Below, in pieces: positions 1-10,036 of a stretch of 64,000 nt of DNA (within the stretch, counting starts at the first letter, position 1; every line of letters starts with the position of its first letter). Below the pieces are notes generated by a model. The model made no database searches. It was given only the letters and a program-made list of their open reading frames with translations, and was not told the origin of the DNA. The DNA comes from Thalassia testudinum (lineage: Eukaryota > Streptophyta > Magnoliopsida > Alismatales > Hydrocharitaceae). The stretch spans positions 42,049,001 through 42,113,000 of the forward strand of contig JAZHRO010000003.1 of the NCBI GenBank assembly GCA_037157565.1, given 5' to 3'. The position numbers and the translations under genes are program-made.

Positions 1-185
1 TTGTGGAATGAAATCTAATGGGTGGGATGTGGGGGATAACTTACAAAACCTTCCACAGCACTTTACTCCAATCTACCGCTTTTGCCTGTCTCGAAAGAGT
101 ACCTGCAATCAAAATAAGAAAGGAGAGAAGTGAGGTAAATGATTTGTAAGTTAGAAAACGCGAAGAGAAATCAAAGAGCGTCGCC

Positions 186-203
186 TCCCCGGCAACAGCG
201 CCA
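186..203 (-). other. Primer binding site of E1 (tRNA-Asp type)
   Basis: On the - strand this reads TGGCGCTGTTGCCGGGGA, one mismatch from the 18 bases complementary to the 3' end of plant tRNA-Asp that Athila-type elements use to prime reverse transcription. It starts three bases beyond the LTR end. Confidence 0.85.
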
Positions 204-921
204 AAATGTTGAACGTACGAATTGCTATGCTAACGTGTTAGGTTTTGAAAAAACCTATCATTGTAGTTTGAAAGCAAAGAACTCATGTTCAACAAATAAA
301 ATTTATACCGAAATGAAAATTCCGGGTCGAACACAGGGAGGCAGACGTTTGATTTAAAAACTACGCGTTTGATTTTATTTGTCATGAATTAATTCAATTG
401 ATTAAAACTATCTAACTATTTACAATAAATAGAAGAGAGAGAGAGTAAGAGAGAGAGAATATTACAAATAGAAATCAAAATGAGATGTAGAATAAACATA
501 GAATTTCATCATTAGAACGATTGTTCATTACACTAGAAAGCAGGAAAATGATTACACTAGAAAGCAGTAAAAGAATGGAGAGAGAAATATCCTCCTCGAC
601 GGTCGCTTGGAGGATGAGCTGAACTACTCTAGAAAGCAATAAAAAGAATGGGGAGAGAGATATCCTCCTCGACGGTCACTTGTAGGACGAGCTGGACGGG
701 ACGATGCCTAGATGAAGGAGGATGAAGCAGGACGAAGGAGGACGAAGCGAAAGAACGGAAATGAGGCAACATGTCGTTGTCGCCACGGGATTCACTTTCG
801 AAGGGGGACGAAAATTTAGACTTTATCTCGTGAGAAGCATCCCGGGTGTGGGACAAGCTTCTCTTGAGCTTTGGAGAGGTAGAGAAGAGAAGGGATGAGA
901 ATTTCGTGTGGAGGGGGTCTC

Positions 922-929
922 CTTTTATA
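922..929 (-). promoter_or_regulatory. TATA box of E1 LTR
   Basis: The complement reads TATAAAAG. The same box occurs at the equivalent place in the solo LTR (48432-48439) and the E6 LTR (54209-54216), followed in all three by a run matching GGAGACCC or a close variant. It is the likely pol II start region dividing U3 from R. Confidence 0.6.
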
Positions 930-1263
930 GTTGCAAGGAGTGGGGGAAAATTGGTCATTACATCTTTAAAACATTAAATAAGGGGTCTTTAGTGACGGAT
1001 AAAACTGTCGCTAAAGGCCCATCATGGGCATAGTGGGCGTCGAACGTGCGGCTACTGGCTTCCACGTGTGCCTAACGCTCGCCGCACGTTCAATGAATCT
1101 CAACGGTTCGATTGCAAGATCGTACGGCTTAAGATGCGCCTCCCCCGCTCCTCAACGCGCGCCCGCCTGCATGCAATGCTACTTGAGGTGCGGGCGTGCG
1201 ATAGCACGTCGACGCTATTGACCACGGATGGCCGCCCGATCAAGATCTGACGCTCGCCCACTT

Positions 1264-1325
1264 GCCGTCACTCGAACTCGCGTCTACGCCTCGCGTTAAG
1301 GCGTTGGACCACTGTGCTGCCTCTC
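1264..1325 (-). other. tRNA-like module in E1 U3
   Basis: On the - strand an A-box-like CAGCACAGTGG (1309-1319) is followed 29 nt later by a B-box-like GAGTTCGAGTG (1269-1279), the order and spacing of a tRNA internal pol III promoter. It lies in the same orientation as the LTR. Each box has one or two mismatches to consensus. It is not a functional tRNA: acceptor and anticodon stems are not convincing. Confidence 0.5.
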
Positions 1326-1923
1326 CCAAATGGTCGTGCAGTCTATTTCGAGGCACTGCATCCACAACCGTTGGATCTTGATCCAACGGCAAGGAGGGTA
1401 AGATGCGGGAGCTTCAGCGGGTGCGTGCATGGTGTTTGGGCAGCTGAGATGGCGCCACGTGGTGCCATCTTGGCCATCCATCTTCTAGATGTTGTAGATG
1501 GTGCCACGGGTGTCAGATTGACTCGATTTCTGCATCGTTAGGCTGCGATCGTCGATCCGAATCCATCCATGTGGTCAGATTTGTCATTTGAAGTGTGGAT
1601 TTACACCATATTGGCCCTTGATCTTTTAGGGTTCCTCGATCACTATCAGATGCTACAGTTGCCTGATTAAGGCGATCTTGGAGTTGTTGAACTCCAGTCG
1701 TCGCCCTGATCACATCTGTACAGTTGGATCTTCGATCCGAGGCCTCGATAAAAAGTTTTTCCTGTCCAAGCACATAAAAGGAGATAATTAACCTCCATTT
1801 TATTCAAACTACTCTAAATGCAAGATGATGCATGTTATGCAATATTTATAGCATGCAATGCAATCCTATGCTTAAGAACATGCATAAATAGACATCTTAA
1901 GTATTGTAAATGTGTTTACATCA

Positions 1924-2302
1924 ATTACATTGTCTTTACTTTTATCTACTACTTTGATTCGGGTCCCAAGTTGTTTTGGGAGGACCGGTTGTTGTTGTTG
2001 TGGTTCTCTTCTAGTTGTTAAGATAAGGGAATTTGTAATACGTTCTGCCACCCTCGTTTCAAGTGGTGCATTTCAAGCGGTACGTTGGTTGATTGACTAG
2101 CTTGACTAGTCTAGAAAATCCTAAGATAGAAAGCTTTGGTAGTGATTTTTACCCGAGAGGATTTCCACTATAAATTTAGGTGCAATCGTGTATGAATTTT
2201 GATGGCTTAAATTTATTTGCTTCATAGTTAAATTTTTAAATTATCAATGATACTATTCACCCCTCCCCTCTAGTATACCACGTTAGATCCATAGGACCTT
2301 CA
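1924..2302 (+). repeat. Copia 5' LTR remnant (3' portion)
   Basis: This is the sequence between the E1 LTR end and the copia primer site. It ends CTTCA, has a possible TATA box (CTATAAATTT around 2170) and the pyrimidine-rich run CACCCCTCCCCTCTAG (about 2258-2273), common just before the end of SIRE-type LTRs. Its start lies beyond E1, outside the window. Confidence 0.6.
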
Positions 2303-2304
2303 CT

Positions 2305-2316
2305 TGGTATCAAAGC
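2305..2316 (+). other. Copia primer binding site (initiator tRNA-Met type)
   Basis: TGGTATCAAAGC differs by one base from TGGTATCAGAGC, the complement of the plant initiator tRNA-Met 3' end used by most copia elements. It is two bases past the LTR end and 17 bases upstream of the gag start. Confidence 0.8.
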
Positions 2317-2332
2317 TATAATCATCTAGAAG

Positions 2333-3367
2333 ATGTCAAAGTCCTCTGCAAACATGTATGCTGAGGGACAATCTGCAGTTCATCCTCCGTTGTTCAATGA
2401 CACAAATTACAGATACTGGAAGACCAGAATGCAGATCTTCCTGGAGTCCATGGACTTTGAAGTTTGGGACATCATTACTTCAAAGTATACGTGCCTCGAT
2501 ATCAAGGAGTTGCAGTAACTCCATACCAGAAGAAGTTGGCAACCCATAATGCCAAGGTGATGAATGCCATCTTCTGTGGACTCTGGAAGGAAGAATTCAA
2601 CCATATATCATCCTGCAAAACAGCTCATGAGATCTAAAGTATCTTGGAAGTCACCCATGAAAGTACCTCCAAGGTAAAAGAAACTCAAGTCAATTTACTA
2701 ACCCAGAAATATGAGTTGTTTAGGATGAAGAAGGGGCTATCTATCAAAGAGATGTTTACAAGATTTAGCGACATTGTAAACTCTCTAAGAAATCAAGATA
2801 AGAGATTAAGAATGAAGCGCTAGTAAGGAATATTCTTTGATCTCTCACCGACGATTAGGAAATGAAGACTATTGCTATCCAGGAGTCAAAGGATCTAACA
2901 ACCCTACAACTTGATGATCTGATTGGAAGCCTCATGGCTTATGAAGTACAACCTTAGCACGTGAAGGAGAATGAGAGTGAAGGAATGAAGAAGAAGAACA
3001 TAGCACTGGAAGCTAATGATCACTCAGAAGAGACCTCCAAACAAGAAGAAGAAGATGACATTGCCTTTCTTTCTCAAAAGTTTAGAAAGTTCCTCATGAA
3101 CAAGAGGAATCAAAGAAAGAAGGAAGACTTCAAGGAAGAAGCCATCATCTGCTACAACTACAAAAGGAGGGGACATATTTGAAAGGATTGTCTACTTCTT
3201 AAAAAGGAGATAAAAAGAAAGAAGATAAGGAAATTCTTCAAGAAAGATGGCAAGAAGATGGCTCATCAAGAAACTTGGGATGAGTCTGACTCAAGCTCAT
3301 AAGAGACCTCTGGTGAAGCTCTTCTAGGACCCATGGCTCTAGAAGACGAGGTCACATCCTTTACTCC
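2333..3367 (+). pseudogene. Copia Gag, N-terminal and zinc-knuckle part, broken
   Basis: The start ATG at 2333 opens a protein with the UBN2-type copia Gag signature FNDTNYRYWKTRMQIFLES (residues about 22-40) followed by FEVWDII. A stop at 2516 ends the first segment, and later gag sequence continues in other frames. The segment from 2961 is Lys/Glu-rich and reaches a zinc knuckle, CYNYKRRGHI then a stop then KDC, where the second Cys has become Tyr and an Arg codon has become TGA. A Ser/Asp-rich tail follows until E2 interrupts it at 3368. In life it would form the virus-like particle and bind element RNA. As it stands it cannot encode a working capsid. Confidence 0.8.
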
Positions 3368-4337
3368 TCATTAGGGCATGTTTCGCATGGTAGAAATCGG
3401 GGTTTGGAGGATCCATCGTCGTAGCTCGCAAAATGTGTCTATCAGATAAAATTTATAATCGAAACTCAAAAAGTGAGTCTCGGATCGAACACGGGGAGGC
3501 GAACGTTTGGCTTTGAAAAATTTGCATTTCGTTTTTATGTGTTTTTGTCATTTTTATCTTTTATAATTTTTTTATGGTATTTTAGTAGGGCAAGAGATCA
3601 AATTGATGAATTCTAGCTAATCTACTTGCAAAATATAAAGGAAAGAGAGAGAGAGAGAGAAGAACAATCATCTATTTATGAATAAATGTTTGTTACAACT
3701 ACGAAAGCAGAAAAACTACACTCCGAAAGTGAAAAAGATAGAAAGAGGTGAGAGAATCCCCCTCGACGGTCTCTTGGAGGACAACTCGTTCTAATGTTGC
3801 CTAGAAGAAGGTGGTGAGGAGCTGGACAAACGGGGACGGAGTCGAAGGATGGAGGATGGAGCAGGATGGTGTCGCAACGAGGATCTTCTTCCCAAAGGGA
3901 TGTGAGAGGATGGCCACGGGATGCTCCACGAATGGGGATGAGAGGTGGGAAAACTATTTTCTTTTCTACTATAAAGGAGCATCCTGAGCTTGAGACAAGC
4001 TCTCTCTAAACCCTTGGAGGTGGTAAGAGGAAGAAAGGAAGAGATGGTTTGGAATGGAAGGGGGTAGGTCCTTTTATAGTGGAGGAGAGACAAAATCATC
4101 CATAGGCAATTAGTAACGGCTGTAATCGTCACTGAAGATCCACCCAACTGTCGCTGAAGATTCGTGCCCTTCAATTCCTTTGCTGGTGCACACATAGTGC
4201 AGGCCATTAGTGACAGCTACAAGCATGACTAAAGGCCTGCCCAACTGTTGCTGACGACCATGCCCCCACTGCTCATGCCCCACTGGCGCACGCTGTGCTG
4301 CGCTGCACTTACACTACGTGTGCTTAATTGGCCAATT

Positions 4338-4412
4338 GGGGGGCTACGGGGATTCAAACTCATGCCCCTCCCTTGAAGGTCGAGTGCTTAACCACTGTGC
4401 CAAGACGTCCAA
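4338..4412 (-). other. tRNA-like module in E2 3' LTR
   Basis: On the - strand the A-box-like TGGCACAGTGG (4392-4402) fits TRGYNNARNNG exactly. A B-box-like AGTTTGAATCC (4350-4360) lies 31 nt downstream, one C-to-T change plus one mismatch from consensus. The copy in the 5' LTR (15331-15408) has a better B box. Confidence 0.55.
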
Positions 4413-4751
4413 AAGATTGTGGGGATGACTTAGCGTGGGCAGTGGAGGGGCATTCATGATGAAGATGATGAGGGTGCCTTCCAGGTGCTGCTGGCCGGTG
4501 TTGGGCAGCTTGGACGACACCATGTGGCGCCATCTGGGCCATCCATCTTCTGTTTGTTGCAGAGGGTGCCACGGTACTCAGGTCAAGATGACTCCCGCGT
4601 TGCCAGACTGCAATCGTTGCTCCAGATCCATTAGTATGGTCAGATTTTTCATCCAAAGCCCGTAAGGATGTCACATTGCCCTCCTAGCCATTGATCTTCC
4701 TCGATCTTCATATGATGCTACGGGACTCTGATCTAGACGATTTCGAAGGCA

Positions 4752-4803
4752 TTTTTTTTTTTTTGAAACAGTGAGGATTGCTATCATGATCTGATAGCAA
4801 TCC
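4752..4803 (-). other. LINE 3' end: poly-A tail and terminal stem-loop
   Basis: GGATTGCTATCA (4775-4786) and TGATAGCAATCC (4792-4803) are perfect 12-bp complementary arms around a 5-nt loop, followed on the - strand by CACTGTTTC and a 13-A tail. LINE reverse transcriptases often recognise such 3' structures. A short fragment with an equivalent structure sits in E6 at 59043-59095. Confidence 0.75.
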
Positions 4804-4849
4804 GGAGGGTAGTGTATTCTTATCAAAAAAAGTATTACAAAAGAGATCC

Positions 4850-7800
4850 CTAGTTATGTATGAGGGACCAGCAGTCATATACAATGTTCTCACATCTCAC
4901 CAGTCTCTCCTGAAAAAGTTTATCATTACGCACCCTCCACACACACCACAAATTGGCTACCATAGCCCCTAATGGCCGGCCAGAATTAGTGAACCTCTGC
5001 CACAGCAAATCCCAGGTGGGAAGAGGTTCTAAGCAAATCATCCTCCAAATCTTGTCGGTGACCAGGCAAGGGGAGAAAATGTGTGTCGTACTGTCAAAAT
5101 GTAAACCACAAAGAGGGAAAGCATTCAGAGTAGTCCCCATCCTTTTGTGCCTAAGATCACCAGTGATCAAGCCTTCCCGTCTGCAAAGCCACAAGAATAT
5201 CTGAACCTTCAAAGGGACTCTCAAGAGCCAAATCTTTCTGTCAACAGGGTCACACTCCACCTCACTGTTGGACCTAATGACCTTCTTAAACGCCTGCTGC
5301 ACTAAAAAAGTACCCTGCCAGACATATGTATCAGTCGCATTCATCCTAGGACGCACCTGTTGTAGATCAGCCATTAGATTCTGCCTATCCTCCCATAGTC
5401 GAGTGCCTGATCTGCAGTGTTCCAACCCTTCCAGCCGCCAGTAGCCCTCTGCAGCAGACCACAAGCTGCTGACTTTGGCCTCCTTATCTGCAGCAACAGC
5501 ATAAGCTCTCAGGTAGACCTCTTTTAGCACCCCCAGACCAGACCACTGCTCGTTCCACAACCTGAAGTCTCTGCCATCTCTAAGCCTAGGCTGCAGCATA
5601 TGCTAGTACCTGCTAATTACATTGATCACTGATCACCAAAAAGGGGAGGGTTTCTTCGGTTGTAGCCTCTGCAGACTGCTGTTTGATCCCCCATAGCTGT
5701 CCCTGATCATATCTGCCACCAACCCCTCCTTGCAGTCCAGAATCCTGATGGCCCATTTAATCAATAAAGCCTCATTGAACTCCTTAAGTGCCTTAATTCC
5801 CATACCACCAATCTCCTTTGGCCTGCAAATTTTGCTCCATCTGATGGGCTGCATAAAGCCGCCCTCATGACCAGCTCCTTTCCAAAAGAATCTTTTCCTC
5901 ATAACATCCAATCGCTTCCAAATAGACTTAGGGGCCCTGAATATGCTAAAATAGAAGACTAGGATGGATGTAATTACCAAATTGAGAAGGATTAGTCTTC
6001 CACCTTTAGACAAAAATTTACTACTCCATCCTTTTAGCTTTCCAGAAACCTTATCAAACAAGACATTCCAATCAGATTTTTTCAATTTTGCTGCCCTCAG
6101 TGGTAGTCCTAGGTACCTCAGTGGCAGTTTAGTTCGAGGTGATCCCAATGTACTCTCCAAATCCATCTTCTCCTGCTCATTCATGCCAAAACAGATCAAG
6201 ATAGACTTTTCCTTGTTCAAACATAGGCCTGAAATGTCCCCAAAGATCTTTACCAATAACCCCAGAGCATGTGCTGCAGGCTTGGACCCTTCCACAAAGA
6301 ATACCATGTCATCTGCATATTGCAAAATGGGGGCCAGATTTCACCTGTTAGATAATGAATACCCTTTAATTATACCCACCTCTGCCAATCTGCAAGCATA
6401 CCTTGCAAGCCCATCCACCGCAAGGTTAAACACCAAAGGGGCTAGAGGACATCCTTGTCTAACCCCATGCTGAGGCTGAATCCAAACACCACAAGGCTTC
6501 CCATTGATCAATGGAGAAAAGGAAGCAGTAGTGATACAACGCTTCATCCATTGGATCCATAAGAGAGGAAAGGCTCTCCATCTAAAAATCTCCCAGAGAT
6601 ATGGCTAAGAGATCGAATCATATGCCTTCTGGAAATCAACTTTCCACATGAATGCCTTGCATTTCCTTCTGTGCCATCCACTAACCATTTCCTGAGCCAA
6701 AATGAAAGATTCTTGGAGTGATCTGTTAGGTAGGAATGCAGCTTGCACCGGATGGATCAAGCCCTGTAGAACAGTTCTCAGACGATTAGCCAAAATCTTG
6801 CTGATGACAAGGTAGATGGAATTTGAAAGGGAGATCGGCCTAAAGTCTGAAAATTTTTCTGCTCCCATTGACTTCGGCAATAGAAAAAGATAAGACTTGT
6901 TAATCCTTTCAAACCCAGCATTTCCCTTCTCAAATTCTCTGATGACATCCATCACTTCCTTGCCCACCAGACTCCACATCTCTCTGTAAAAGAAAACTTA
7001 TATTCCATCAGGGCCCGGGGAACCTTCCATATTTAGCTCTCTGATTTCCTGTAGGGTCTCCTGTTCAGTGATGATTGTAGTCAGCTGAGTAGCCTGTTCA
7101 CTTGTCACCCTAGGAACATCACTCCCTGCCATTCTCCATTTCCCCCTCTTAGTTGCCCGAGAGGCCTCTCTATAATATTTAATGGCTTCAGATTTAATCT
7201 CCTGAGTGGAAGAGATCCTATGTCCATCTCTGAGAATAGAAGAAATAAAGTTAACACGCCTTCGAGAGTTAGCTACAAGATGGAAAAATTTCGTATTGGC
7301 ATCTCCCTCCTTAAGCCATAATTGCCTTGATCTCTCCCTCCAATCGATTTCTTGTTTAAGGTCTTCATCCAATATCACACCCTACCACATTTTCCTCTCA
7401 ATAAGTTCTTCCTCAGACAAAGGGCTAGCTGCTTCCTTAGAGTCCAGCTCCTGAATTTTATTCAAAGCCTCCCTCCTCCTTTGCTACCTCATCAAGCTAA
7501 CAGTAAAACCATACTCTTTTAAGACAATGCGCAAATCAGCCAGCTTGGTTGTCAATCTGACAGTAGCAGAACCCTCCACCTTTTTAGCTTGCCACCAAGA
7601 ACTAACCATTTGATAGAAGCCTAATTCATTCAGCCATGATCTTTTAAGCTTGAAATAGGAGCCAACATGGGTTTCTTCCCCACTATCCCACACCAAAGGG
7701 GTGTGATTAGAGAAAGGTCGGCTCAATCCACTCATAGTCGACAACTGGAATCTTTCAAGAATGTTCACATTCCCAAAGAATCTATCTAGTCTGGATGCCA

Positions 7801-8369
7801 ACCCATTTCCATTGCACCAAGTAAATTCCACACCAGAAGATGGATACTCACTCAGATGCAGAGATTGAACCATCATCTGGAATCCAATAGCTGAGCTGTC
7901 TGTGCCACCATTAGGTCTGTCTACCCTTGTTAACACACAATTGAAATCCCCACCCGTCAACCACACTCCCCCTGCACCAACTCAGCCACAGCAGTCCACT
8001 CCTCCCACTGCTCCTGCCTGGCAGATGCAACACATGGTCCATATACTCTAGTAATCCAGATATACTCCTACCCCTGATGAATTTGGAATTTGCAAGTCAA
8101 CATATGCCTGGCTTTGTGAACTTCCAGACATTGAGCCCACACCTTCCTCCACCAGATAGCAATACCCCCGACTTCCCCTGTGCATCAATCTTCACACATT
8201 CGTTCATCCCTGAAGCCAACAAGTCAGACCAAAGCCTATCAGAACTGCTTTCAATGTGCATATCTTGAATGATCGCACATTCAATCCCCCATTCTCTCAC
8301 ATATCTCATCAGAGAAGCCCTTCGACTTTTGTCGCGCAACCCACGCACGTTCCAAGTGAGGATTCTCAT
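4850..8369 (-). pseudogene. LINE ORF2: endonuclease-reverse transcriptase, broken
   Basis: Read from 8369 downwards. The apurinic-type endonuclease starts MRILTWNVRGL (8369-8097), changes frame, and continues with GGDFN, SRLDRFF and SNHTPL (7966-7484). The usual Glu of the QET block reads QDM and the SDH catalytic Asp reads SNH, so the nuclease is probably dead. Linker WLKEGDANTKFFH and SPGPDG open the RT. RT blocks RPISLSN, QAAFLPNRS and DFQKAYDS (6979-6605), HGVRQGCPLAP (6547-6341) and the catalytic YADD (just after 6325) follow. A zinc-binding C-terminus with WLLRVPLKVQIFLWLCRREG and a degraded Cys/His cluster ends near 4850. From 7966 on all segments share one frame, separated only by stops. 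Confidence 0.88.
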
Positions 8370-9806
8370 CTATCCTCACGGGACCCCTCCCCCTGAGGGT
8401 TTGGCATTTACATACCTGCATCCTTTCCGCAATCTCATCTTCATCCATCAGAATGACAGCCTTTGACTTTCTCTGTCGAAGGCTATATGGTGATCTGCCC
8501 TTACCAGTTTTAGCGCAAGAACCACCTTCACATTTAAGGCCCTCCTTCTGATGCGGGTCCTGTTTATCCTTCAGAGACTCAAGTTGCATCTCATGACTCC
8601 CCTACTCAATCTCCATATCACCTGGTAGCACATCCCCTGCCACCATGGACGTTGGTCCTGCTGTTTCCACTCCACCCGATTCCTCCTTTTCTTCAATCTG
8701 AATCTCCCCCTTCTCCCCCACATGGAGGTCCTTATGAATTTCGATAGTTGGGGGTTCATCGAAAAGCGCCGTGCACAGTTCCTGCGCAGCTGCCTCCTCA
8801 TCAGCTGCAAGTCCAGATGACTTAACTTGCTTTGCTACAGTGTCACCTACCAAGAACCTCAGCCTCAGCATCCAGGAGCTCCCACCACATCTCAGAATCA
8901 GTCTATCAGGTACAGAGCCAGCTTTAAATACATCGACCATCACATTCAACAAGCACTCATTGCCCTCAAGTAGTCCAATAACCGCATCCTCTGCAACTGA
9001 TGCAAATCCTAAAATCATTGATGATACGACCTCCTTCGACCTCAAATGCAGAGGCAATCCCTCGATCTCAAGTTTTCCCGATCTGGATCCCACTCTCTGG
9101 GGTGGTCTCTCCGGCAAGGCTCCATCAAAGGGAGAAACCAGTCTCCAGATCACTGTGATGCCATCATTGCAGGTTGTTTGAAATCCCAGCCTCTCAACAT
9201 CCACCATACCCAAGCCAAAGAGGACAAATCGTGTATTTGACAAAAAAGTAGACTGCCAGGAGTTGGTCGAAAGGGAGAGAGAGTTTACCAGGATGTGGAC
9301 ATTCTCCGCTAATGGTCTTCTTGACATAACCTCCTCGACCAGAGCTCCACGCAAAGCCATCTCTGTCGCTTTGATGTTTTCTATCATAGGAACCTCCACA
9401 TCAACCGTAAGCCCCCCCAAGCTGCGAAGAGAAAGGGGCAAAGGGGCACCTGCAAAGCCCTGAAATTCAAACTTCCAAAGCGCGGGAAAGGACGTTCTTT
9501 CATCTGCCCCCCTAAGCCCCTACACAAATCCCTCTTGTGACCAAATCCCCCGCATCCTAAACACACCATCGGAGATAGGCAAGTAGCTGCCATATGTCCC
9601 CGACACCAGTAGCGGAAATATACGATCTTGCCGTGCACCTTTACGCCCCTTCTATCAGACCATCTCGCCTCCATCCCCCTTTTACTGTGCACATCAGAAT
9701 TCCTCTGCTCCTTCTGCCTCCAAACCCTCCACCTCCAAGTATGGCAGCCTTCACCATCCCTGCTTCCACCAACTGTCGCCCCTGCTTCGCCTGCCGTCGC
9801 CCGCAT
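8281..9806 (-). pseudogene. LINE ORF1: zinc-knuckle nucleic-acid-binding protein, broken
   Basis: The N-terminal segment (9806-9384) holds two zinc knuckles: the second, CLGCGGFGHKRDLC, is an intact CX2CX4HX4C; the first has lost its leading Cys (YFRYWCRGHMAATC). A frame change leads into 9441-8602, about 280 residues ending in a Glu-rich tail, then a stop and further sequence in the same frame to 8281 that overlaps the start of ORF2. In plant L1 elements ORF1 binds LINE RNA as part of the retrotransposition particle. The order of zinc finger first and long tail after is what I see; no coiled coil is obvious. Confidence 0.7.
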
Positions 9807-9999
9807 CTTCTCCTCCGAGGCCCTGGAATAAATCCCCCTCTCTACTGACCATAAACGGACCTAATTAACCTAAAATATATACAACTATTCTAAATGCAGA
9901 ATGATGCATGCTATGTAATATTCATAACATGAAATGCAAATCTAAGCCTAGGAACATGCATGATTAGTTATTTTAACCTAAATAGATGTGTCTATATCA

Positions 10000-10036
10000 T
10001 ACCCCCATGCCTATCTTTTGCTAGTCCCTAGAAAAA
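10000..10036 (-). other. E2 3' polypurine tract
   Basis: On the - strand CTAGGGACTAGC is followed by AAAAGATAGGCATGGGGGTA directly before the LTR start TGATATAG. The same module stands next to the 3' LTR of E3, E4, E5 and E6. It would prime plus-strand synthesis. Confidence 0.85.

Larger units (their letters stand above)
1..1923 (-). mobile_element. E1, Athila-like Ty3/gypsy element, right end only (5' LTR plus start of leader)
   Basis: Read on the - strand, this is a 5' LTR (1923 down to 207) followed by a tRNA-Asp-type primer site and about 185 bases of leader that runs off the left edge of the window. The LTR opens with TGATGTAAACAC and closes with TTCAACA. The leader resembles that of E2 (around 14160-14310). 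The element sits in the copia 5' LTR: the sequence right after 1923 continues into copia LTR and primer site. Its coding part and its second LTR are outside the window, so its coding capacity is unknown. Confidence 0.85.
207..1923 (-). repeat. 5' LTR of E1 (1,717 bp)
   Basis: TG...CA ends are visible on the - strand, next to a primer site at the low-coordinate end. It is closely similar along its whole length to the solo LTR at 47413-49098, including the first 30 bases, the TATA box, a GA-rich tract (about 430-460) and the U5 motif GTGTTCGACC (complement near 315-335). It carries the tRNA-like module (1264-1325) and a stem-loop (1671-1705) listed separately. Confidence 0.85.
4751..9813 (-). 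mobile_element. Plant L1-type LINE, near full length, inactive
   Basis: Poly-T at 4752-4764 is the complement of a 3' poly-A tail, preceded on the - strand by a stem-loop and CTGTTTC. The 5-kb body contains ORF1 (zinc-knuckle protein) and ORF2 (endonuclease, reverse transcriptase, zinc-binding C-terminus), in LINE order. It interrupts the 3' LTR of E2. I see no target-site duplication; instead about 50 bp of LTR are missing at the site, which points to a target-site deletion. ORF2 has several in-frame stops and one frame change, so the copy cannot move itself. Confidence 0.88.
3368..9999 (-). repeat. 3' LTR of E2, interrupted by LINE at 4751-9813
   Basis: The parts 3368-4750 and 9814-9999 align with the intact 5' LTR (14329-16016). 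About 50 bp of LTR, corresponding to 15781-15829, are missing at the LINE junction. It contains a TATA box (complement, 4071-4078) and a tRNA-like module (4338-4412). Next to 9999 lies the polypurine tract. Confidence 0.85.

Noticed and set aside
629..958. Ser/Pro-rich frame of about 110 codons conserved in three LTRs (also 48403-48744 and 54180-54497)
   Set aside because: The start codon lies upstream of the TATA box in each LTR, so the transcript would not include it. Similarity is explained by LTR homology and the alignment includes frame-changing gaps.
4953..5204. + strand frames across the LINE (for example 4953-5204, 5964-6473, 8771-9181)
   Set aside because: They are antisense to the recognised LINE ORF1 and ORF2 and have no domain of their own.
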